Origin: Pedobacter sp. HMWF019
GTDB taxonomy: Bacteria; Bacteroidota; Bacteroidia; Sphingobacteriales; Sphingobacteriaceae
Assembly: GCF_003061025.1 (NCBI RefSeq)
Contig: NZ_QAIL01000581.1
Span: forward strand, 1 to 54,661
Direction: 5' to 3'
Length of the DNA stretch: 54,661 nt
In this document: positions 48,068 through 54,661 of the stretch, one piece after another
How positions within the stretch are numbered: position 1 is the first letter of the stretch
Layout: each line of letters begins with the position of its first letter
The notes under the pieces: model-generated
What the model was told of the DNA's origin: nothing
Databases searched by the model: none
What the model saw: only the letters and a program-made list of their open reading frames with translations
Made by a program: the position numbers and the translations under genes

Positions 48068-50590
48068 ATGTATAAAGTACACGATCTCAGGATTTCCAAT
48101 TTTTATACAAACGATTTCATGGAAGAAAGAAACGAACAAGGAAAAGAAATAAAAGACAACGAAAATATTCAGGAAATAGTTGAAGAAACCATCCAACATT
48201 TAAACAATCCGGTAACTGTTCTTAAACCTATAGTAAAGAAATACCTTTCGTCTGTAACTAAAGTGGTTACGGAAGGTAATAAATTTTTCTTCTCTGATGG
48301 CGACGCCAGGGTCGAAGTTCGCGTGGTAAGCGATGAAATTATTCGCGTAAGACTAGCTCCGCACGGTGTTTTTTTGGATGATTTTTCGTATGCAGTAAAA
48401 ACTGTGGATCAGAAGGTTACTACTTTTGGAATGGTAGAATTTGAAGACCGTTATTCTATCTCTACAAACACGATTACCTGCAACATCAGGAAGTCAGATT
48501 TCCTGATTTCATTTGTGGAAAATAGTTCGCAGATGGTGATGAGCGAAGACGAATCACCTATGCACTGGGAAGAAAATGTTGAATTTGGAGGTTATTATGT
48601 CTATGCTACAAAAAAATGTTTGCCTGAAGAGAACTTTTTTGGTCTGGGAGACAAGTCTGGTAATCTAAATTTAAGAGGCAGACATTTTCAGAACTGGAAC
48701 ACAGATGCCTACTCCTTCGGATGGGATCAGGATCCTTTATATAGAACCATACCTTTTTATAGCGGCCTGCACGATCATGCAGCTTATGGAATATTTTTCG
48801 ATAACACCTTCCGTTCCTATTTTGACTTTGGTAAGGAAGATGTATCCAAAACAAGTTTCTGGGCAGATGGAGGTGAGCTGCAATATTATTATATCCATGG
48901 GCCCCATCTGATGGATGTGGTGAAGCGCTATCAAACCTTGACTGGTACACACCCTATGCCACCAAAGTGGGCTTTGGGCTATCATCAGTGCCGCTGGAGT
49001 TACTATCCGGAGAGCAAGGTAAAAGAAATTGCTGAGGGGTTCCGTTCCCGGGATATCCCATGTGATGCCATTTACCTGGATATCGATTATATGGATGGTT
49101 ACCGCTGTTTCACCTGGAATAAGAAGTATTTTCCTGATCCAAAAAGAATGATCAAGGAACTGCTCAATATTGGGATGAAAACTGTAGTGATGATTGATCC
49201 GGGAATTAAAGTGGATGATAATTACTGGGTATTTAAAGAGGGCAAAGAGAACAATTATTTCTGTCGCAGGAGCGATGACTATTTTATGGAAGGGCATGTA
49301 TGGCCCGGACGATGCCAGTTTCCTGATTTTACCAATCCTACTGTTCGTGAGTGGTGGGGAGGGTTGTACAAAGAATTGGTAGATATGGGCGTTGCCGGTG
49401 TTTGGAATGACATGAATGAACCTGCTGTTTTTGGCTCAGGAACTTTTCCGAATGATGTAAGACATAACTTTGACGGCTACCGCGGGTCGCATCGAAAAGC
49501 CCATAACGTTTACGGAATGCAGATGGTCCGTTCTACCTATGATGGGTTGAAGAAACTCATGCGCAATAAACGTCCGTTCACCATTACAAGGGCAGGTTAT
49601 TCGGGCATGCAGCGTTACGGTTGTGTGTGGACTGGTGATAATGTAGCGACATGGGAACATTTAAAGATGGGAAATATTCAATGTCAGCGGATGTCTGTAT
49701 CCGGGGTTCCATTCTGCGGAACAGACATTGGCGGCTTTAGCGGCGAACCAGACGGAGAACTGTTTACACGTTGGATACAGATGGGGACCTTTTCGCCTTT
49801 TATGCGGGCGCACTCAGCAGGCGATACATCTGAACGTGAACCCTGGAGTTTTGGAGAGCCTTTTACCAGCATCAACCGAAAGTTCATAGAACTACGGTAT
49901 AAACTGATGCCTTATATTTATTCGGTATTCTGGGAACATCACCGTTATGGTTTTCCAATTCTAAGGCCTTTGGTGATGCTGGAGCAAGATAAAGTGAGTA
50001 ACCATTACAGACAGGATGAATTTACTTTTGGCGATAAGATCATGGTCTGTCCGGTGTTAGAACAGGGGGCTATATCCAGGATTGTTTATCTGCCAAAGGG
50101 AAAGTGGTATAATTTCTGGACCAATGAATTGCTTGAGGGGGAAAAGGAACATGAGATTGAAGCTCCAATAGAAAGCATGCCGCTGTTTGTGAAGGCTGGA
50201 TCTGTGATACCGGAATATCCGGTAATGCAATATGTTGGTGAAAAACATATTGATGAGGTGATGTTGAACGTTTATTATAGTGACTACGAAGTAAATTCTT
50301 TCTTCTTTGAAGATCATGGAGATACTTTTGCATATGAACAGGATATTTATTCAGAAAAGAAGTTCAGTGTAAGAGGTGATGCCGTATCTTTACTGATAGA
50401 GCAAACAACAGATGGACTGTATACACCAAATTATGAATTGTACAGCTATCAGGTCATTGGTATTCCATTTCAGGTGAAAAGGATCATTATTGACGACAGG
50501 GAGCTGACCGATTTTACATTGGATGAAAGTGGCCATCTTCGCTTTAAGTCTACTAAGAATTTTGGCGATATTAGAATATTTACTATATAA
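48068..50590 (+). CDS. GH31 alpha-glucosidase
   Basis: This 840-residue glycoside hydrolase of family 31 has an N-terminal beta domain (~60-260), a TIM barrel with WALGYHQCRWSYYPE, IPCDAIYLDIDYMDGYRCFTW and the nucleophile in GVWNDMNEPAVFG (Asp448), the acid/base region MRAHSAGDTSEREPW, and C-terminal beta domains. It releases glucose from alpha-glucans or maltooligosaccharides. No signal peptide is evident, so it is probably cytoplasmic. The ATG at 48068 is used; an ATG at 48119 is also possible. It is followed by glgB 31 bp later. Confidence 0.93.
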   Translation: MYKVHDLRISNFYTNDFMEERNEQGKEIKDNENIQEIVEETIQHLNNPVTVLKPIVKKYLSSVTKVVTEGNKFFFSDGDARVEVRVVSDEIIRVRLAPHGVFLDDFSYAVKTVDQKVTTFGMVEFEDRYSISTNTITCNIRKSDFLISFVENSSQMVMSEDESPMHWEENVEFGGYYVYATKKCLPEENFFGLGDKSGNLNLRGRHFQNWNTDAYSFGWDQDPLYRTIPFYSGLHDHAAYGIFFDNTFRSYFDFGKEDVSKTSFWADGGELQYYYIHGPHLMDVVKRYQTLTGTHPMPPKWALGYHQCRWSYYPESKVKEIAEGFRSRDIPCDAIYLDIDYMDGYRCFTWNKKYFPDPKRMIKELLNIGMKTVVMIDPGIKVDDNYWVFKEGKENNYFCRRSDDYFMEGHVWPGRCQFPDFTNPTVREWWGGLYKELVDMGVAGVWNDMNEPAVFGSGTFPNDVRHNFDGYRGSHRKAHNVYGMQMVRSTYDGLKKLMRNKRPFTITRAGYSGMQRYGCVWTGDNVATWEHLKMGNIQCQRMSVSGVPFCGTDIGGFSGEPDGELFTRWIQMGTFSPFMRAHSAGDTSEREPWSFGEPFTSINRKFIELRYKLMPYIYSVFWEHHRYGFPILRPLVMLEQDKVSNHYRQDEFTFGDKIMVCPVLEQGAISRIVYLPKGKWYNFWTNELLEGEKEHEIEAPIESMPLFVKAGSVIPEYPVMQYVGEKHIDEVMLNVYYSDYEVNSFFFEDHGDTFAYEQDIYSEKKFSVRGDAVSLLIEQTTDGLYTPNYELYSYQVIGIPFQVKRIIIDDRELTDFTLDESGHLRFKSTKNFGDIRIFTI

Positions 50591-50621
50591 CCTTATATAA
50601 ACCCAGTTTCAATCCGATATC

Positions 50622-52568
50622 ATGAGCAAGTCCTCAAAAAGTGTTTCTAAAAAACAAAGTACCCCGGTTTGGATCTATAGTTTATTTACAGATTTTGATA
50701 CTTCCTTGTTCATATCTGGTAAACATTTCCGCTTGTATGAGAAATTAGGTGCCCATGTGATGGAGGTTGATGGAACACCTGGAACTTTTTTTGCAGTTTG
50801 GGCACCTAATGCCCAGGAAGTTGGTGTTACGGGTGGTTTTAATCAATGGAGCAAGACTGCTCATACCTTGTACCGGAGGCTGGACAGTTCGGGCATCTGG
50901 GAAGGGTTTATCCCAGAAATAGGAAAGGGCGAGGTCTATAAGTATGCCATTAAGGGTTTTGACGGCATTGATACAGAAAAAGGAGATCCTTTTGCCAGTA
51001 GATGGGAGCACCCGCCACGTACAGCTTCTATTGTTTGGGATACAGATTATAGCTGGAAGGATAAGAATTGGCTGAGCAAACGGCCTAAATTAAATACATT
51101 GAGCCAGCCGGTTTCCGTCTATGAACTGCATTTGGGCTCCTGGCAAAGAGATCCGAGTGATCCTGAGCGGATTCTGACTTATAAAGAAATTGCAAATACA
51201 CTGGTACCCTACGTACTCGAAATGGGTTTCACCCATGTGGAGCTTATGCCCATTATGGAATATCCGTATTTTCCATCTTGGGGCTACCAGATTACCGGAT
51301 ATTTTGCTGCGAGTTCAAGGCATGGAACACCACAGGAGTTGATGTACCTTATTGAGCAACTCCATAAAAGTAATATTGCTGTGATCCTGGATTGGGTACC
51401 ATCTCATTTTCCAGGTGATGCACATGGTTTGTATAAATTTGATGGTACGCATTTATATGAGCATGCAGATATGAGGAAAGGTTTTCATCCAGACTGGAAG
51501 TCTTATATCTTTAATTACGATAGGAATGAGATCAGGTCTTTTCTGATCAGTAACGCCTTATTCTGGATGGATAAATATCACGCTGACGGATTAAGGGTAG
51601 ATGCCGTGGCTTCTATGTTGTATTTTGATTTTTCCAGGAAGGATGGAGAGGCGGGTACAAATGAATATGGGGGCAGTGACAATCTGGGAGCTATTCAGTT
51701 CCTGAAAGATATGAATGAAGCTGTATACGGAAATTATGAGGGTGTACTGACCATTGCAGAAGAAAGCAGTACATTTCCGGGCGTTACGCATCCGGTTTCG
51801 GAAGGAGGACTGGGCTTTGGTTTAAAGTGGATGATGGGCTGGATGAACGACACGCTCAAATATTTTAAGAATGATCCGATCAACAGAAAACACCATCATC
51901 ACCAGTTAACTTTTAGCATTACTTATGCTTTTTCTGAGAAATTCATGATGCCTTTTTCGCACGACGAGGTGGTGCATGGCAAATCTTCTATGATCTATAA
52001 AATGCCGGGAGATGAATGGCAGAAATTCGCAAACTTGAGGACTTTATATACTTACATGTTTACCCAGCCTGGAAGTAAACTCTTATTCATGGGGAATGAA
52101 ATTGCACAAAACGGAGAATGGAATTTTACAAAATCTCTGGACTGGGATTTGTTGCAGTATGATTCTCATAAAGGTATGCAGAATACTGTCAAGGCTTTGA
52201 ACCATTTGTACCGAACGGAGCCAGCATTATATGCTAATAACTATTCTTATGACAGTTTTGAATGGATTAATGCTGATGACGCACAGCAATCTGTTTATGT
52301 GTATATCAGAAAAGGATTGAAAGCTAAAGATACACTGATCGTCATCTTAAATCTGACGCCGGTGTTCCGGGAAAATTATAGAATTGGCCTACCCTTTAAA
52401 GCAGAGTGGAAAGAAATCTTTAATTCTGACGCCGTTGAACTTTTTGGAAGTGGCAAAATCTACGAGGGAACCTATTTGCCAGAGCAAGTGGGGTGTCATT
52501 TCAGAGAATATTCTATAAATATGGATATTCCTCCTTTAGGTGCCGTTGTTTTAAAACAGGCAAAATAA
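50622..52568 (+). CDS. glgB: 1,4-alpha-glucan branching enzyme
   Basis: This 648-residue GH13 enzyme introduces alpha-1,6 branches into glycogen. It has a CBM48-like N-terminal domain (FFAVWAPNAQEVGVTGGFNQW), a barrel with VYELHLGSWQRDP, VILDWVPSHFPGDAHGL, DGLRVDAVASMLYFD (nucleophile Asp327), the TIAEESSTFPG acid/base Glu at 380/381 and PFSHDEVVHGKSSM. A C-terminal all-beta domain follows. The residue pattern is that of GlgB rather than a general amylase. It forms an alpha-glucan pair with the upstream GH31 gene. Confidence 0.96.
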   Translation: MSKSSKSVSKKQSTPVWIYSLFTDFDTSLFISGKHFRLYEKLGAHVMEVDGTPGTFFAVWAPNAQEVGVTGGFNQWSKTAHTLYRRLDSSGIWEGFIPEIGKGEVYKYAIKGFDGIDTEKGDPFASRWEHPPRTASIVWDTDYSWKDKNWLSKRPKLNTLSQPVSVYELHLGSWQRDPSDPERILTYKEIANTLVPYVLEMGFTHVELMPIMEYPYFPSWGYQITGYFAASSRHGTPQELMYLIEQLHKSNIAVILDWVPSHFPGDAHGLYKFDGTHLYEHADMRKGFHPDWKSYIFNYDRNEIRSFLISNALFWMDKYHADGLRVDAVASMLYFDFSRKDGEAGTNEYGGSDNLGAIQFLKDMNEAVYGNYEGVLTIAEESSTFPGVTHPVSEGGLGFGLKWMMGWMNDTLKYFKNDPINRKHHHHQLTFSITYAFSEKFMMPFSHDEVVHGKSSMIYKMPGDEWQKFANLRTLYTYMFTQPGSKLLFMGNEIAQNGEWNFTKSLDWDLLQYDSHKGMQNTVKALNHLYRTEPALYANNYSYDSFEWINADDAQQSVYVYIRKGLKAKDTLIVILNLTPVFRENYRIGLPFKAEWKEIFNSDAVELFGSGKIYEGTYLPEQVGCHFREYSINMDIPPLGAVVLKQAK

Positions 52569-52805
52569 TTTAGAGAGGTGAATTGTGCGGAAAATTCTGT
52601 ACAACTGCTTCAAGACTAACGATATCAGGCGGGCTGAAGAAGCCGCAGATCTCTGAGGTCTTTCCGCAGCGTACGAGAATTTTCCGTAGCAAACTGCAGA
52701 GGAAGGAGGTGATCAGGGTTCTGTGCAGTTTTCTTCCCGGCTGGATAAAATGCGCTAAAATGAAGACTTCTATTGGGGTGAATCGTATCTAACGCATATC
52801 TGGTT

Positions 52806-52849
52806 GGGGTCTTGTTGGGGTAAGGGTACCTTTATCCCAATAAGACCTC
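52806..52849 (+). repeat. 22-bp self-complementary hairpin with G.U pairs
   Basis: The left half 52806-52827 pairs with 52828-52849 without any true mismatch on the plus strand; four positions are G.U. The central GGTACC would open into a small loop. The pairing is RNA-like and directional, since the minus strand would have A.C mismatches at the same four positions. Confidence 0.6.
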
Positions 52850-52981
52850 TGGCAGACCTCAAGCAGGATATGCGGGAGTATAGGTTAGGGTATATCGTGT
52901 ATAGACCTATGTGTGGAGATACCTGTGAATCAATCCATTTGATCCAGGCTTTATTGCAATTTGTCCGGGTAAGGCACCCAG

Positions 52982-53080
52982 AAAAAAAGAATATATCTGC
53001 AGAGAATGCCTTTTAAGGTTTGCGGACTTTTTCAGTCTACCTAAGCTTAAGCAGCATTCGAGCAGATGTATTCTTTTTTT
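52982..53080 (+). terminator. Long-stem terminator-like structure with 61-nt loop
   Basis: 52982-53000 and 53062-53080 pair over 19 positions with one G.U; an inner GAATGC/GCATTC helix extends it. The right arm ends in T7, the left begins with A7, so it could end transcripts from both sides. The loop contains a small GGACT/AGTCT hairpin. Confidence 0.5.
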
Positions 53081-53115
53081 AAGCTAATCTAAAAATCACA
53101 GAATACAACGTTCTT

Positions 53116-53481
53116 TTACATCACGCTGGTACTGTCTTTTTTCATCGTTTTCATGCGTTTTTTCATCGTTTTCATAGAGTGCATTTTACCCTCCATATTG
53201 ATCATGTCACCATTTTTCATCATGGAAGTTTTACCATCGGCCATTTTTACAGTGCCATCGGTCATGACCATTGTTCCATTTTTGAGGGTCATGGTTTCAG
53301 TCATCTCCATATGTTTTCCATCTTTCATGACCCACATTTTGCCATCTTTCATCATAATGTGATCATGCATTTTTCCCATTTTTTGAGTATGCATTTTTTT
53401 GTGCATCGTTGTGTCTTGTGCCATAGCAGCACTGCAGGTCAGCATAATTAATGCTGTAAATGCCATTAAGATTTTTTTCAT
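53116..53481 (-). CDS. Secreted Met/Lys-rich protein (DUF6799-like)
   Basis: This 121-residue protein has a signal peptide ending at SAAMAQ (~22) followed by a Met-, Lys-, His- and Asp-rich mature part. By my count 28 of 121 residues are methionine. Short repeats of the type M-x-D-G-K/T-x-x-M recur (MMKDGKMWVMKDGKHMEM, LKNGTMVMTDGTVKMADGK). From memory this fits the DUF6799 family common in Bacteroidota secreted proteins; the function is unknown. Met/His density suggests, but does not prove, metal binding. It is a single gene, divergent from a thioredoxin-fold gene. Confidence 0.8.
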   Translation of the reverse strand: MKKILMAFTALIMLTCSAAMAQDTTMHKKMHTQKMGKMHDHIMMKDGKMWVMKDGKHMEMTETMTLKNGTMVMTDGTVKMADGKTSMMKNGDMINMEGKMHSMKTMKKRMKTMKKDSTSVM

Positions 53482-53745
53482 TTTGTTGTTGTTTGTGTTG
53501 ATGATATTTTGTGTTTTGTTTGTTGCTTAGAATAATATTTTTGTTTATTAAACAATTTCAGTTTAAATAGGTTTTAAATGATTCGTGTATTTTATGGTAA
53601 AGAGGATCTGATCGATTATAAACACGACTATCCTGGTATTGTAGCGCACTGGTCATAATTAAAAATGATCCCGATTTCATTGCAGTTAATTAAATTAGAA
53701 TGCGATATTTACTTTTATATTTTTAAACCTGTTTAAGGAATAGTT

Positions 53746-54225
53746 ATGAAGTTTATGAAATCTTTATTTTTTGCGCTGATATGTTCTGTATTCTGTTTTA
53801 CAGTTGCTGCTCAGGTTCCAGCATCTATGCCTGATTTTAAGTTTTACACCTCCAATCAGACAGGGTTTACAAAAAATAATATTCCCGCCGGAAAACAATC
53901 GCTGATTGTTTTTTTTGATGCAACTTGCCCGCATTGCCAAAAGGTAGCAGGAGAACTTTCTAAAAAGACAAAAGAACTGAGTAAAATAAATATCTATATG
54001 GTTTCCCTGGATGAATTCAGGACCATAGATTATTTTATGGAGCATTATGCCAAACCTTTAATTGGATTAAAAAACGTGACCCTCTTGCAAGATCGGGATC
54101 ATGTCTTTATCCCACTGTTTGCACCTTCTAAATATCCTTCGGTGTATCTGTATTCTGCGGAAAAAAAGCTGAAATTCAATAATTCTGGAGAGGTAGAAGT
54201 TTCGAAGATCCTGAACAAACTTTAA
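53746..54225 (+). CDS. Secreted thioredoxin-fold protein (TlpA/redoxin-like, CPHC)
   Basis: This 159-residue protein has a signal peptide ending near VAAQ (~23) and a thioredoxin fold with the active site T-C-P-H-C (ATCPHCQKVAGEL), the pairing of DsbA-like oxidants as well as some TlpA-like proteins. A cis-proline region (SKYPSVYLY) and a short C-terminal helix follow. It probably acts on periplasmic thiols. The 264-bp gap to the divergent Met-rich gene holds only AT-rich DNA and a possible 26-codon frame. Confidence 0.85.
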   Translation: MKFMKSLFFALICSVFCFTVAAQVPASMPDFKFYTSNQTGFTKNNIPAGKQSLIVFFDATCPHCQKVAGELSKKTKELSKINIYMVSLDEFRTIDYFMEHYAKPLIGLKNVTLLQDRDHVFIPLFAPSKYPSVYLYSAEKKLKFNNSGEVEVSKILNKL

Positions 54226-54661
54226 ATACTTCTAAACTGCAGCCGACGGCTAGGGTTTTGTTTTTCTATTAATTTACGCTATCTTTATTAAAATGCGGTA
54301 CTATTTACTTATGGCCGCTTTTAAAATTCAATGGAAAAGTTAAGTGCATTTTATTTAAACAGTTTATTGTGTTTCGCCTGCAAATCGCAGCGTGCCTATC
54401 TGTCTTATGCACGTATAAATAGTTCCCATTCTCCCTTTGGATTTTCCTTCCAGCAGAGCAGCAAAGACTTTCTAGTTTAAGCCCCAATCCATTTAGCTTC
54501 AAGGTTTGGGGCAAATACATGGAAAATTTTATGGGTGTTTTTAGGCAGTTAGAGGAATTTTTCCTTTAAAGCACTTTGTTACAAACCTTTGATTTTCATT
54601 TGTAGATAAGCCCTCCGGGCTGGGAAGCAGAACGCGGTTTTACATAGATTGCGAAATTCAT
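54226..54661. other. Gene-poor end of the window
   Basis: I see no convincing gene in these 436 bp. A minus-strand frame of 71 codons (54305-54520) has no recognisable features. Small inverted repeats occur at 54482-54512 (GCCCCAA/TTGGGGC) and 54609-54621 (AGCCC/GGGCT). A gene may begin beyond the window edge. Confidence 0.5.

Larger units (their letters stand above)
52569..53081 (+). other. Hairpin-rich region without a recognisable gene; possible structured RNA
   Basis: About 510 bp after glgB hold only short open frames (up to ~70 codons) with no recognisable protein. Several inverted repeats follow one another: 52586-52602 with 52671-52688 (~16 bp, one bulge), 52691-52698 with 52724-52731 (8 bp perfect), 52806-52827 with 52828-52849 (22 pairs, four G.U), 52880-52885 with 52905-52910 plus inner pairs, and 52982-53000 with 53062-53080 (19 pairs, one G.U). 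This looks like a chain of RNA helices or a degenerate mobile element. I matched it to no known RNA class. Confidence 0.45.

Noticed and set aside
52700-52714. AAGGAGGTGATC at ~52703, matching the complement of a 16S rRNA 3' tail (super Shine-Dalgarno)
   Set aside because: No plausible start codon and gene follow at suitable distance, and Bacteroidota 16S tails differ in the GATC part; most likely chance.
52583-53016. Two short plus-strand frames (69 and 70 codons) after glgB as a split pseudogene
   Set aside because: Translations of all frames show no recognisable domain, and the inverted repeats explain the region better.
53578-53658. 26-codon frame with protein-like composition (MIRVFYGKEDLIDYKHDYPG...) between the Met-rich and redoxin genes
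   Set aside because: Frames of this length are common by chance and there is no ribosome site, homology or conserved neighbour to support it.
54305-54520. 71-codon minus-strand frame near the window end
   Set aside because: Low-complexity, no start context, no recognisable motif.

Overview
The window looks like a chromosomal segment of a Bacteroidota bacterium, most likely Sphingobacteriaceae and close to Pedobacter. The evidence is a TlpA/DUF4369 protein beside a PKD-like lipoprotein, a SusC-type TonB-dependent receptor, Bacteroidota-style -7 elements (TAnnTTTG), an Hc1/histone H1-like small protein, a DUF6799-type Met-rich secreted protein, and a division cluster with the Bacteroidota gene order. 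The genus is an inference; no 16S gene is present.

Layout. (1) 1-2.5 kb: the 3' end of a SusC/D-type uptake locus, a truncated PKD-like lipoprotein followed by a periplasmic TlpA thioredoxin. (2) 2.5-5.5 kb: a minus-strand nhaA plus class III aminotransferase pair, divergent from a thioredoxin gene. (3) 5.5-15.4 kb: an exopolysaccharide locus. Seven minus-strand genes, most of them overlapping, encode a Wzz/BY-kinase, three GT4 glycosyltransferases, a Wzy-like polymerase, a GT2-exosortase fusion and a WcaF-like acetyltransferase; a divergent GT2 gene faces them. (4) 15.4-18.0 kb: gap, a GNAT acetyltransferase and pgk. (5) 18.1-34 kb: a complete Bacteroidota dcw cluster from mraZ to ftsZ, with tandem MraZ-box-like repeats in front of mraZ. 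(6) 34-36 kb: an alpha-oxoamine synthase gene and a histone H1-like gene, separated by strong palindromic terminators. (7) 35.8-40.9 kb: an acpH-like gene, ligA and dapA on the minus strand, divergent from tyrS. (8) 40.9-44.8 kb: a minus-strand penicillin acylase, small membrane protein and LuxE-like acyl-protein synthetase. (9) 45-52.6 kb: a TonB-dependent receptor, then a GH31 alpha-glucosidase and glgB. (10) 52.6-54.7 kb: a hairpin-rich stretch without a recognisable gene, a Met-rich secreted protein, a secreted thioredoxin-fold protein and a gene-poor end.

How the parts work together. The dcw cluster supplies peptidoglycan precursor synthesis (MurE, MraY, MurD, MurG, MurC) and the divisome (FtsL, FtsI, FtsW, FtsQ, FtsA, FtsZ). 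The polysaccharide operon covers sugar transfer, polymerisation and chain-length control; no flippase or initiating phosphoglycosyltransferase is visible, so those would have to lie elsewhere. The GH31/GlgB pair handles alpha-glucan or glycogen.

Most unusual signals. These are the exosortase domain fused to a GT2 inside the polysaccharide operon; the G.U-rich hairpin chain downstream of glgB; three exact TTTTCCACA 9-mers between ftsA and ftsZ, with a similar pair upstream of the histone-like gene; and the tandem MraZ-box array. All calls are by reading only; no database search or folding was run.
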